The notes beneath the pieces are model-generated. The model was given only the letters and a program-made list of their open reading frames with translations. It did no database searches and was not told the origin of the DNA. A program made the position numbers and the translations under genes. From Rubricoccus sp038746605 (GTDB lineage: Bacteria > Bacteroidota > Rhodothermia > Rhodothermales > Rubricoccaceae), in the NCBI GenBank assembly GCA_038746605.1, contig JBCDKM010000010.1, positions 1-64,000 of the forward strand: a stretch of 64,000 nt of DNA, read 5' to 3'. Below, in pieces: positions 9,481 through 17,888 of the stretch (its first letter is position 1; each line of letters begins with the position of its first letter).

Positions 9481-9531
9481 CGCAACCGAAGATGCGTCCT
9501 GCAGCTTCAATGGTCCGTGAAGACGCCCTGC

Positions 9532-11019
9532 TTACTGCCCCAGAACGGTCAACGTCTGGGTGCTCACGACCCCGCCCGCCTCGGCACGCACGAGGTAGGG
9601 GCCGGCTGGCAGAGTGCCCGCGTCCAGAGTGAGCGCTCTGGGTCCAGGTCCGTCGTGGAGCACCGCCACACGGCGTCCCAGTGCGTCATGGAGAGTCACG
9701 CGGACGGTCTCCGTCAGGCCGACCTCAACACCGAGGCGGACGATTCCACCAGCGACCGGATTCGGCGCGAGGGCAATCGCTAGCGGTTCCAGCCCCTCAG
9801 GCGCTTCCGCCACGACAGGAAAGCCCTGGCTCGTCTTGCGGTAAAACGTGAAGGCCCCACCTCGGTCGCCCGTGAACAGGTCGAGGTCGCCGTCCTGCTC
9901 TACGTCTCCGAGAAGAATCTCGCGAGGCGTGGTTCCCTCCGCGACCTCGAATGGCGGGGCGAACACGCCGCCTCCGAGGTTGAGGTAGACCGCGAATCGA
10001 GAGCCATCGAACGAGGCAGCAGTCGCTACGTCGATGGTGCCGTCCCCGTTGGTGTCGCCGAGCGCGAGGTTGTTGACCCCCACCTCATCGCTCGCCGCAA
10101 CCTGCCGGGGGCCGAACGTGCCGTCGCCATTGCCCGCGTAGTAGACGACGAGGCCATCGGTCTGGCCCGCCGCGACCACGTCCGGTGAACCATCTCCGCT
10201 CAGATCGCCCACGGCCACATCCTGCGGGCTCGCGAGGTCCTCGTCGAGAGAAAGCGGCGCTGCGAAGGTCCCATCGCCGTTGTTGATCAGCACGACGACA
10301 TCAGCAGCCGTAGCGCTAGAGTTGTTCGTCGCGACCACATCGAGGTCGTCGTCACCGTCGAGGTCGGCAAAGTCTGCGCCGCGGACGTTTGCGAGGAGGC
10401 CTGCGGGCGCGATGGCGGTGGCCGCGCCAAAGTCGCCGGTCCCGTCGCCCGGGAAGTAGACCGCCTGGCCGACGTTGTCGGCATCGAGGTAGAACGAGAC
10501 CACGTCGAGCACGTCGTCGCCTGTGAGATCTGCCAGTTGGGCGATCCGCACGTCGCGAAGGCCCGAGAGAAGCATCTGCCGCTCCGCGAGGGGCAGGAAC
10601 GGGAAACCGTCGTTCTGAAACGTCGTGATGGAGCCGAGCGGCACGCCCGGCTGCCCAGAACGCGATCCCGCTACCACCCCATCAACGTACCCGATGGCGT
10701 CCGGGACAAAGTCGGCGAGATCAAAGCTGCCAATGGCGCTGTACTCCGTCGTCAGGGCAGGGATGGGCTCCGAGTAAGAGGCTGGGCCCGTCTCCCCCTG
10801 CTGGTAGAGGTAAAAAGTGAGGCGACCGTTGTCGGTCGGGCTGAGGGGGCTGCCCTCGCTCGCCACTGTGAGGCCGAGGTTGCCGGTCTCGTCGAGATCA
10901 ACGAAGACCGCCTTCACGACGCTCGGTGGTGTCAGAGTCTCTTCGAGGAGGTACGGCGTTTGCCCCACCACCGGGAACGCAACGAGAAAGAAGGCCGCGA
11001 GGGTCGGGATACGCAGCAT
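9532..11019 (-). CDS. Secreted FG-GAP/VCBS propeller protein with T9SS tail
   Basis: This is the third and shortest propeller paralogue, 495 residues from the ATG at 11019 (another in-frame ATG lies at 11043). The signal peptide is MLRIPTLAAFFLVAFPVVGQ. FG-GAP repeats with motifs such as DLDGDDDLDV and DTNGDGTIDV fill about residues 25-420. The C-terminus (APNPVAGGIVRLGV...LHDALGRRVAVLHDG...AGPYLVRAEAGG) is a T9SS sorting domain. Unlike the 884-residue paralogue it lacks the long middle beta region. It is the last gene of the group 15800 to 9532, with a TonB receptor, a PepSY protein and a lipoprotein upstream. Expected on the cell surface. Confidence 0.85.
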   Translation of the reverse strand: MLRIPTLAAFFLVAFPVVGQTPYLLEETLTPPSVVKAVFVDLDETGNLGLTVASEGSPLSPTDNGRLTFYLYQQGETGPASYSEPIPALTTEYSAIGSFDLADFVPDAIGYVDGVVAGSRSGQPGVPLGSITTFQNDGFPFLPLAERQMLLSGLRDVRIAQLADLTGDDVLDVVSFYLDADNVGQAVYFPGDGTGDFGAATAIAPAGLLANVRGADFADLDGDDDLDVVATNNSSATAADVVVLINNGDGTFAAPLSLDEDLASPQDVAVGDLSGDGSPDVVAAGQTDGLVVYYAGNGDGTFGPRQVAASDEVGVNNLALGDTNGDGTIDVATAASFDGSRFAVYLNLGGGVFAPPFEVAEGTTPREILLGDVEQDGDLDLFTGDRGGAFTFYRKTSQGFPVVAEAPEGLEPLAIALAPNPVAGGIVRLGVEVGLTETVRVTLHDALGRRVAVLHDGPGPRALTLDAGTLPAGPYLVRAEAGGVVSTQTLTVLGQ

Positions 11020-11082
11020 GGCAGGAGTAGCAAAGGAGGACATGTTCGGAAGACTGTGTCAGCTCGAGGAGCGATGTGGGGG

Positions 11083-11487
11083 CTAGGCTTCGTCCTCCAT
11101 GAACTCCAGTCTCAGGCTGGAGCCGACGATCCTCAGAACGAAGGTGTACGTGCCTGCCTCTAGAGGATCCTCACCGACGAAATCGAACGGGATGATCTGG
11201 TATGTCTCAGTGCCAACTCTGACGGTCACGCCGCCATAGCGGTACGCAGTCTCAAACTCCGCGTAGTCACTCGTCTGACCTGCTCCGACAGGACCGTAGT
11301 TCGCCTCGTCTCCGGTGAACCCCACCGCGACAGAGGCAAAATCCTCGGTGCTGGCATTCTGAACCCGGAGGAGAACAGGGTCTGGGTCAAGCAGGTCAAG
11401 GCCGTCGCATCCAGCGCTAGAGAAACCAGCGACGAGGAAAAGCGTGAGGGCGACGAGGGAGTGGATACCGGTGACGAAGAAGCGCAT
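11083..11487 (-). CDS. Small hypothetical lipoprotein
   Basis: This 134-residue protein starts at the ATG at 11487, chosen because it gives a clean lipoprotein signal peptide (MRFFVTGIHSLVALTLFLVAG) with lipobox S-A-G-C ending at Cys27. The mature part is short and beta-rich (LLRVQNASTEDFASVAVGF...YRYGGVTVRVG...TYTFVLRIVG), resembling a small immunoglobulin-like or DUF4397-like fold, but no family was assigned. It lies 44 bp after the PepSY gene and 63 bp before the propeller gene, so it belongs to the same putative iron operon. It may be an anchored partner of the receptor or propeller. Confidence 0.7.
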   Translation of the reverse strand: MRFFVTGIHSLVALTLFLVAGFSSAGCDGLDLLDPDPVLLRVQNASTEDFASVAVGFTGDEANYGPVGAGQTSDYAEFETAYRYGGVTVRVGTETYQIIPFDFVGEDPLEAGTYTFVLRIVGSSLRLEFMEDEA

Positions 11488-11531
11488 AGCAGTCGTGAGA
11501 GGCCGATAGACAATCGGCAATGCTCCACAGC

Positions 11532-13262
11532 TCAGGGTGCAGAAGGGGACGGCAGGGGCAGCACCGGGGATGGTCTAGCGAGAGGCGCAGGTGCCTTCGC
11601 CGACGTTCGCGGAGGCGTCACGGGCAGAGGACTCGCAGGAGCAGGCTCCTCGCGAGGCAACCGGGAGGCAATCCACCACACCAGCGGCCCAGCGGTAAGG
11701 AAGCCGATGTCGATCCAGAAAGTGGCCCACCATCCACTGGGGACCGCGACCCACATCCAGCCGCCCGTCATGACGCCGTTCGCGACGGGTACGAACAGGC
11801 AGAGAACGGCCGCGAGTCGCAACTGCCACCGGCTGGCTGCGATGGCTGAGGGCCCCACGAGGGCCGTCACGGCGAAGACAGCCCACGCGATGAAGAACCC
11901 GGCCTCCTCCCAGAGCTTCCGGTCGGCGTAGTCCGCAGGAATCAGCTGAGCGAGCAGAAAGAGGATCGGGGTCGCTGCGATGAGCCCGACACCGATGCCT
12001 GTGGTCAGACGTGCCAGGAGGTGGTGCAGCCAGGGCGTCGCGCGAGGGTCCTTCGGTCGCCGCACGAGCACCCACAGGACGTTGCCCGTGAGCATGACCG
12101 CTGCCGTCGCCATCGCGAGGAGAAAGAAGAGGGCGTCCAAGGGCCAGCCGCCCACGTCGGCGTAGTGGAGTTGCTCAACCGCCGAGTAGGTCGCGCCGAG
12201 GGCCGTCGGGGTGCTCGGTGGGTTGTGCACGATGACCTCGCCCGTGGAGGCCAACAGCGTCGCCTCCCCCACCTCGGTGAGCGTCTCGGAGGTGTGGCCG
12301 TAGAGCGTGGCGGTCGCGCTCTCGTCGCCCCACCGGCTATAGACGACGCGGATCGGGTCGATGCCTTCCCATCCGCTCGGGAGCGCCGTCGCCAACTGGT
12401 CGGGAAGCAGCATCGAAGCCGCCTGGCCGGTCGAGTCCGCCTCCGGCGCGACGGAGCCGTAGATCGCTTCGTGGTATGCGTCGCTGTCGCCCTCGAAGAA
12501 CTGCGCCTCGATCTGCGGGCGCAGCATGATCATGATGGCGATGATGGCGCCCGTGAGCGCGAACCCGACCGCGAAGGGGAGCCCGACCAGTCCCAGAACT
12601 GTGTGGGCATCCGCGACAGCGGTGCGAAGCCTCTCGCGCGGACGGAACGTGTGCCACTCGCGAGGCAGCTTCTTGAGGTGGATCAGCAGGCCGCTGATGA
12701 TCGCGAAGAGGAGATATGCCCCCAGGAGCCCCGCGATGGCGATGCCGATCAGGTCGTCGCCCGGGAGGATGTGGCGGAGTTGAAGAAGGAAGTGAAGCTG
12801 GTAGAGAATGAGACTCAACCGACTCTGCCCCCCCGGCGCGACCTCTTCGCCAGTCGTCGTGCTGTAGGTCAGAACGGCTCGGACAGGGTCGCCCTCGTCG
12901 GTCGTCTCGCCTGCGGGGTTGTAGATCAGGAACAGGGAGCGCCGCTCGCCGAAGGGATACACGACCGTGACGTCGGATCCGGCTTCTGGCGGTCTCTCGC
13001 TGAAGAGCGGCCCGACGATCTCGTCCGTCGTCAGGACGGGCTGACCGCGCAGGACAGGGTCTGCCCACTGCGCGAGGCCGACGCGGTAGAGCGCGAACGA
13101 TCCCGCGAAGAAGATGACGAACAGGACGAGACCAAACGAGACGCCCACCACGGAGTGGGCGTCCCACATCAACCGTTGGGCTCTCGCCCCCAGCCCACGC
13201 CAGTTCCTCCGCCTCGGTACCGAGGCGGGAGGAGGAGTGGACGGAGGGCGAGAGGTGGGCAC
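11532..13262 (-). CDS. PepSY-associated TM protein, ferrisiderophore-reductase-like
   Basis: This 576-residue integral membrane protein starts with GTG at 13262. An N-terminal cytosolic tail is followed by WDAHSVVGVSFGLVLFVIFFAGSFALYR, the first helix of the PepSY_TM family, and several further helices (IAIAGLLGAYLLFAIISGLLIH, TVLGLVGLPFAVGFALTGAI). A late loop reads WVLVRRPKDPRATP. Conserved histidines in helices (DAHSVVG, LHFLLQLRH, DAHTVLG) are candidate haem ligands. Members such as FoxB and FpvG reduce iron held by siderophores at the inner membrane. It starts 3 bp after the TonB receptor stop, so receptor and reductase are coupled. The N-terminal coding region carries a perfect palindrome (13209-13228). 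Confidence 0.85.
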   Translation of the reverse strand: MPTSRPPSTPPPASVPRRRNWRGLGARAQRLMWDAHSVVGVSFGLVLFVIFFAGSFALYRVGLAQWADPVLRGQPVLTTDEIVGPLFSERPPEAGSDVTVVYPFGERRSLFLIYNPAGETTDEGDPVRAVLTYSTTTGEEVAPGGQSRLSLILYQLHFLLQLRHILPGDDLIGIAIAGLLGAYLLFAIISGLLIHLKKLPREWHTFRPRERLRTAVADAHTVLGLVGLPFAVGFALTGAIIAIMIMLRPQIEAQFFEGDSDAYHEAIYGSVAPEADSTGQAASMLLPDQLATALPSGWEGIDPIRVVYSRWGDESATATLYGHTSETLTEVGEATLLASTGEVIVHNPPSTPTALGATYSAVEQLHYADVGGWPLDALFFLLAMATAAVMLTGNVLWVLVRRPKDPRATPWLHHLLARLTTGIGVGLIAATPILFLLAQLIPADYADRKLWEEAGFFIAWAVFAVTALVGPSAIAASRWQLRLAAVLCLFVPVANGVMTGGWMWVAVPSGWWATFWIDIGFLTAGPLVWWIASRLPREEPAPASPLPVTPPRTSAKAPAPLARPSPVLPLPSPSAP

Positions 13263-13265
13263 GGC

Positions 13266-15800
13266 CTAGATGTCGAGGCTGAGCGTGACGGTGACGTTGC
13301 GTCCCAGTCCGTTGCGGCGCCGGTTCGAGAAGATCTCTCCCACTTGGCGCTGTGAGATCGTCGGGATGAACGTCTCGTTGAGCAGGTTGAGGAACTGTAC
13401 TCGGAGGGTGCCCCCAATCCCACCGACGGCAGTGGGCGGAATCTGGTAACTCACGCCCGCGTCTACCGTGGTGTACCCGCGAAGGCTGTAAGCGTCGGCG
13501 CGAGACGGGATCCCGTCCTCGTCCACGTCGGGCTCTCCGTCGCCGTCGTTGTCAAGGAGGAAGTTGAAGGCGCGGTCGCGGTTGTTGATGGTGAAGACCT
13601 CGGCGTTAAACGCGAGGCCCGTCACAGACGGCACAGCGTATGAGGCGCGGAGCGTCGTGGTGAGCGGGATCGTCTCGATGCTGGAGGCGGGCTGGAAGGA
13701 GCCGTCATCCTGCGGGTCCACATCAGTCTCCGTGATCGCCACGTCGGCGCCGACCCGCAAGCCCTCGGCTGGAGCAGCCTCAATCGTGGCTTCGAAGCCG
13801 TAGTTACGCTGCGGCGCCTGGAGGCGCATTCCTTGACCCGTCGAGGTATCGAACTGGATCTGGGAGGCGTCCTCGGAGAACGCGTAGAACCCTGCGAGCC
13901 CGTAGGCGAAGGTGCTTCCGAGCTGGCCGCGCACGCCGAGATCCAGGCTGTTCACGATCTGCGGCGAGACGATCTCGTCGCCCTCAACCGGAACACCAGG
14001 GTCGATGTTCACCACTAGGAACGCGAGGCTGGGTAGTGAGAAGCCCTGCGAGAAGTTGGCGTAGAGGGTTGTGTTGTCCACGGCCTCGAACGCGGCGCCG
14101 AGATTGACCGACAGGCCGCTGTTGGCACCCGAGCCACCCGGACGCTGCACGCCCGGCTGAACGCGAGTGAACGTCGGAGTGAACGGAAGCACATCGAACG
14201 AGATATAGTCAAACCGAGCACCACCCGACAGACGAAGCCGCTCCGTGGCATCCACGTCTACCTGTGCGAAGCCCCCTCCCTGGAAGAGCTCTGTGGGGGC
14301 ACCCTGGTCCTGGATGCCGCCGGCCCCGTCGAAGCGGTTCTCGGCATCGAACGGACCCTCGGAGGAAATCGTCACGGGGGTCGAGTCATTGGCACGAAGG
14401 AGATCGCCGCCGACTGTCACGAGCACTCGTTCGTTGACAGGGCGCACAAACTCGGCCCGTGCTCCGCCCTGGTTCGCGTCCGAACTGGTCTGCCAAATGC
14501 CCGGCCACTCGTCTGGGAACGTGCCCCCGTTGCGCATGAGGAGGGATCGAATATCCGCACCCTCTTGCTGGAAGTTGGTGTCGAAGTAGTAGCCCTGAAT
14601 GCGGAGGGAGCCACCCACGAGCGCCGTGTTTTCGTACTGCCCGTTGAACGAGTAGTAGGTCTGACTCACGGGGTTGTCGTAGGTGAACGCGGTCTCAACT
14701 GGAAGCGCGACCCCAGCCGAGCGGTCTGGGTCGGTCAGGATGTCCTCATCGAGAACCTGAACGCCAAAGAACGAGTTGTTCGGCTCCCGGTACGACCGGC
14801 TGGCTGTGACCTGGAACGCTTGAGAGGATCCGATCTCGTACCTGAGCTTTCCGAAGAGGGAGTAGTCGTCATAGTCGCTCGTTCCGATGGGCGCGATGCG
14901 CTCACCGTCAGGACGGAACGCTCCGTTGGTGGTCTCCAGGGTTCCATTGAAGAGATACTGGAAGTTCCCCTGTGTGCCGGAGACGTTGGCTGCTGTCCTG
15001 AAGTCGAGCGCGTCACCATCCAGGAAGGTGTCTCCCACGAGGTAGTTACGAGCGTACAGCTGCACGTCCACATCCAGGGGCTCTTCGCTCGCCTCCTTGG
15101 TAAAGAACTGGATCACGCCACCCGGGGCGCCGCCGCCGTAGGCAGTCGAGGCTCCGTAGAGCACTTCGATCCGCTCTAGCATAAAGGGGTCCAGGTTGCC
15201 CAGCACGGCGCCTCGCAGCCCCTCGTTGGACTGAAGCGGGACGCCGTCCACGAGATAGAGCGGCGCGCGACCACGAAGCGTCGCCAGGAACACGTCATTT
15301 CCGACAGAGGGAGACGTGAAGTTGGGGACGATCCTTCCGAGCGTTGCCGAGAGGTCGGAGGTCTGCTGGGTGTACAAATCGACGGTTTCACGCGGGACCA
15401 CATCGATCGCGCGAGGGACCTGCGAGAGGTCCTCTTCGCGGCGGCTCGCTGTGATCGCGACCTCGCTCAGGCGGAGGGCGTCCACGGTGAGGGTGACATC
15501 GAGGCGGACCTCCCCGGCACGCGGCACCTCCACCTCGCGCTCCACGCGGGTGTAGCCGAGCAGCGTCACAATGACGGTCTGCGGACCGGAGGGGACGGAC
15601 GAGATGAGAAAATCACCGTCGATGTCGGTAGCGTCGCCGAGGGTGGTGCCGTCCACACGGACGTTGGCGCCCGGAAGCGCGTCACCGTCCGCGTTCGTGA
15701 CCGTGCCGACGATGGAGCCAGCCTGGGCGAGCGCGGTGGGCGCAGCGAGCAGGAACGCCAGCGCGAGAGCCGCGAGGCGCGTGAGGGTAGAGATAGGCAT
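13266..15800 (-). CDS. TonB-dependent receptor, siderophore type
   Basis: This 844-residue protein has a signal peptide (MPISTLTRLAALALAFLLAAPTALAQ), a carboxypeptidase-regulatory-like domain at about residues 28-115 (SIVGTVTNADGDALPGANV...VTLLGYTRVER), a plug with LYLVDGVPL and IEVLYGASTAYGGGAPGGVI, and a barrel ending in NVTVTLSLDI. The plug resembles ferric-siderophore receptors of the FhuA/FecA type. It is the first gene of a group running to 9532 (PepSY protein, lipoprotein, propeller) and lies about 100 bp downstream of the operator at 15904-15930. Ferric chelate uptake is the likely role; the exact ligand is unknown. Confidence 0.93.
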   Translation of the reverse strand: MPISTLTRLAALALAFLLAAPTALAQAGSIVGTVTNADGDALPGANVRVDGTTLGDATDIDGDFLISSVPSGPQTVIVTLLGYTRVEREVEVPRAGEVRLDVTLTVDALRLSEVAITASRREEDLSQVPRAIDVVPRETVDLYTQQTSDLSATLGRIVPNFTSPSVGNDVFLATLRGRAPLYLVDGVPLQSNEGLRGAVLGNLDPFMLERIEVLYGASTAYGGGAPGGVIQFFTKEASEEPLDVDVQLYARNYLVGDTFLDGDALDFRTAANVSGTQGNFQYLFNGTLETTNGAFRPDGERIAPIGTSDYDDYSLFGKLRYEIGSSQAFQVTASRSYREPNNSFFGVQVLDEDILTDPDRSAGVALPVETAFTYDNPVSQTYYSFNGQYENTALVGGSLRIQGYYFDTNFQQEGADIRSLLMRNGGTFPDEWPGIWQTSSDANQGGARAEFVRPVNERVLVTVGGDLLRANDSTPVTISSEGPFDAENRFDGAGGIQDQGAPTELFQGGGFAQVDVDATERLRLSGGARFDYISFDVLPFTPTFTRVQPGVQRPGGSGANSGLSVNLGAAFEAVDNTTLYANFSQGFSLPSLAFLVVNIDPGVPVEGDEIVSPQIVNSLDLGVRGQLGSTFAYGLAGFYAFSEDASQIQFDTSTGQGMRLQAPQRNYGFEATIEAAPAEGLRVGADVAITETDVDPQDDGSFQPASSIETIPLTTTLRASYAVPSVTGLAFNAEVFTINNRDRAFNFLLDNDGDGEPDVDEDGIPSRADAYSLRGYTTVDAGVSYQIPPTAVGGIGGTLRVQFLNLLNETFIPTISQRQVGEIFSNRRRNGLGRNVTVTLSLDI

Positions 15801-15968
15801 GTGCAGAAGGGCCGGGACCCTGAAGAGGAACAGGAGGCTGCGAGTCAGGCAGCGATCGGAGACCGAGGCGGGAAGTCCGCTAGATCCAGAGCGCTCGGGA
15901 GCATTTTATCTGGACTCGATCCAAATAGCGGATGCCTGCCCCCGTGGCGTGTTCCCTCGTCGTCCGGC
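15801..15968. promoter_or_regulatory. Promoter region of the TonB/PepSY operon
   Basis: This stretch lies between a small possible ORF and the receptor start at 15800. It contains the dyad operator at 15904-15930. The bases between the operator and the start codon (about 100 bp) would be the leader; no clear riboswitch or attenuator is seen. Confidence 0.4.
15904..15930 (-). promoter_or_regulatory. Metal-regulon-like dyad operator, copy B
   Basis: A 27-bp element matching the copies at 9454-9480 and 23665-23691: TTTTATCTGGACT on one side and CGATCCAAATAGCG on the other. It lies about 104 bp upstream of the TonB receptor gene at 15800. It is less perfectly palindromic than copy A, but the outer TTATC and AAATA blocks are kept. 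Confidence 0.65.
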
Positions 15969-16112
15969 TCAACCCGTTCGAGACGACGCGTTCACGGCGT
16001 CTTTAGAAACGAGGGGGACTACTGCATCGGCGCCTGCCTCCGCCTTGGCCTCGATGCAGTCGACGACCCCGTCGCCGTTCGTGATGAACACGACGACATC
16101 GTGCTGCGTCAC
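15969..16112 (-). CDS. Possible small protein, 47 residues
   Basis: A GTG at 16112, 40 bp after the stop of the PepSY gene at 16152, opens a 47-codon frame reading MTQHDVVVFITNGDGVVDC and then IEAKAEAGADAVVPL. Third codon positions are strongly GC-rich over the first 30 codons, as in real genes here, and weaken near the end. The NGDGVVDCIE segment resembles a calcium-binding thrombospondin-type-3 half motif, but that may be chance. No signal peptide. If real it is the last gene of the operon that starts near 23.65 kb. Confidence 0.35.
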   Translation of the reverse strand: MTQHDVVVFITNGDGVVDCIEAKAEAGADAVVPLVSKDAVNASSRTG

Positions 16113-16151
16113 CGGGCAAGTAGCCCTATTTGGAGAGAGCAACGGGATGCC

Positions 16152-17885
16152 TCACGAGGTCACCAGAAGAGGCGTGGACGGTGCACCGTTGGTGGAGACG
16201 GCTCGCCCGGTTGGGGGCGGGGTCAGCGCATCTGGTTTCAGACGGCTGGCAGTCCACAGGAGCACGGCGCCCATCAGGAGGAAACCGATGTCGATGGTCG
16301 CCACATTCCATCGCCCACTGGCAGCGCTTGTCCAGAGCCAGTCACCCGTCATGGCGCCGTTGACGATGGGTACGAGGAGACTCAGCAGACCCGCCAACAT
16401 CAGTTGCCATCGTGCGGCCCAGACCGGTGATGGACCTGCGAACGCCACCGCGACGAGCGCTGCCCACGTGCTGAATAGCGCGATGTTCTCCCACATCGGG
16501 AGACCAGCTGCACTCTTGGGCGCGAGGGCTGTCATGAGAAACAAAACCGGGATGGCTGCGACTAGCCCGCAGCCGACGCCGACGGTCAGTCTCGCGAGGA
16601 ACCGGTGGAGGGTGGGCGTCGCGCGCGGGTCTTTCGGGCGGCGCACGAGCACCCAGAGGATGTTGCCCGTCAGGATGACCGCCGCAGTGGCGAGCGCCAG
16701 CCAGAAGTAGACGATCTTCGCGAACGGGGTCCCCGGCCCCATTCTCGCGTAGTGGAGGTTGACGATAGCCGCCGAGGTCCCACCGAGCGCGGTTCCGACC
16801 TGCGGATTGTTCTGCGCGAGCACCTCGCCGGTCGACGCCTTGAGGACGACCTGCGGCCCGGCCGTGAGAGAGGTCGCCTCGGGTGTGTTGTCCCCGAAGA
16901 CCTGCACGATGGCGTTCGCGTCGCCCCAGCCGTGGACTTGCATCACCGTCGCATCCACGACGCCGTCCCACGCGACGGGCAGCGAGGCCTGATACTCTGC
17001 GAACGAGAGCATCTCGGCGGGCTCCCCGGAAGGCTCGTGCGCGGGCATCTCGAACCCGGTCGAGAGATCCAGCGCATTTTGGTAGTCGCCGTCAAAGACG
17101 AGTAAGACGCTCGGCCCGAGGAGGATGACGAGCAGTCCGAGAAACGCGCCTGTGACGGCGTACATCGCGGCGAACGGTAGGCCGACAAGCCCGAGTACCG
17201 TGTGTGCGTCGGCCAGTGCGGCGCGAAGCTTGACCTTGGGTCGGAACGTGTGCCAGTCCTTCGGCAGCTTCCGAAGGTGGATTAGCACGCCACTCACGAC
17301 GGCGAAGAGCAGGAAGATGGCGATAAAGCCCGCGACGATCTCTCCCCAAAACCCGCCCTGACCGAAGAAATGGAGCTTGTACAGGATCTCGGAGAGCATA
17401 CTTCGCGAGAACCGGGTCGTGGGCGTCGGCTCGACGCGCTCACCCGTCGTGGCGTTGACGACGGCGGTGACGAGTTCGGTCGTATCACCGACGGCTGTCT
17501 GGTAGCGGACGAAGTAGAACTGGCGCTCCCGCATCGGCCAGTTGACCGAGAGGTCGGTGCCCGGGGCGGGTGGGGCCTCGGCGAAGAGCGGCGCGACGAC
17601 CTCGTCCATCGTGAGGGTGACCTCTGCCATGCGGAGGGCCGGATCCGCCCACGCATGCAGTTCCCCACGATAGAGCGCGAAGGCTCCCGCGTAGAAGATC
17701 ACGAACAGCCCCAGCCCGATGACGACCCCCACGACGGAGTGGCTGTCCCAGAGCAACTTGAAGGCGCGCGGGCCGACCAGCTTGTCGTTCTTCTTCGGCG
17801 CTGGAGGCGTCGGTGGGGGCGCAGGTGCTTCCGCCTCGGGACCCAGGTGGGGGGAGCGGGATAGTGGGCGGCGGACGGTCTCCAC
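16152..17885 (-). CDS. PepSY-associated TM protein, tandem copy 2
   Basis: This 577-residue membrane protein is a close paralogue of the gene immediately upstream (17889-19601), separated by 3 bp. The proline-rich cytosolic tail is followed by KLLWDSHSVVGVVIGLGL, then helices including FIAIFLLFAVVSGVLIHL, DAHTVLGLVGLPFAAMYAV and VILTGNILWVLV. Periplasmic PepSY-like segments lie between them. Conserved helix histidines are candidate haem ligands, and family members are linked to reduction of siderophore-bound iron. A 116-bp stretch of perfect nucleotide identity with the upstream copy (16564-16679) covers the late loop and part of a helix, a sign of recent duplication or gene conversion. Confidence 0.85.
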   Translation of the reverse strand: METVRRPLSRSPHLGPEAEAPAPPPTPPAPKKNDKLVGPRAFKLLWDSHSVVGVVIGLGLFVIFYAGAFALYRGELHAWADPALRMAEVTLTMDEVVAPLFAEAPPAPGTDLSVNWPMRERQFYFVRYQTAVGDTTELVTAVVNATTGERVEPTPTTRFSRSMLSEILYKLHFFGQGGFWGEIVAGFIAIFLLFAVVSGVLIHLRKLPKDWHTFRPKVKLRAALADAHTVLGLVGLPFAAMYAVTGAFLGLLVILLGPSVLLVFDGDYQNALDLSTGFEMPAHEPSGEPAEMLSFAEYQASLPVAWDGVVDATVMQVHGWGDANAIVQVFGDNTPEATSLTAGPQVVLKASTGEVLAQNNPQVGTALGGTSAAIVNLHYARMGPGTPFAKIVYFWLALATAAVILTGNILWVLVRRPKDPRATPTLHRFLARLTVGVGCGLVAAIPVLFLMTALAPKSAAGLPMWENIALFSTWAALVAVAFAGPSPVWAARWQLMLAGLLSLLVPIVNGAMTGDWLWTSAASGRWNVATIDIGFLLMGAVLLWTASRLKPDALTPPPTGRAVSTNGAPSTPLLVTS

Positions 17886-17888
17886 GGG

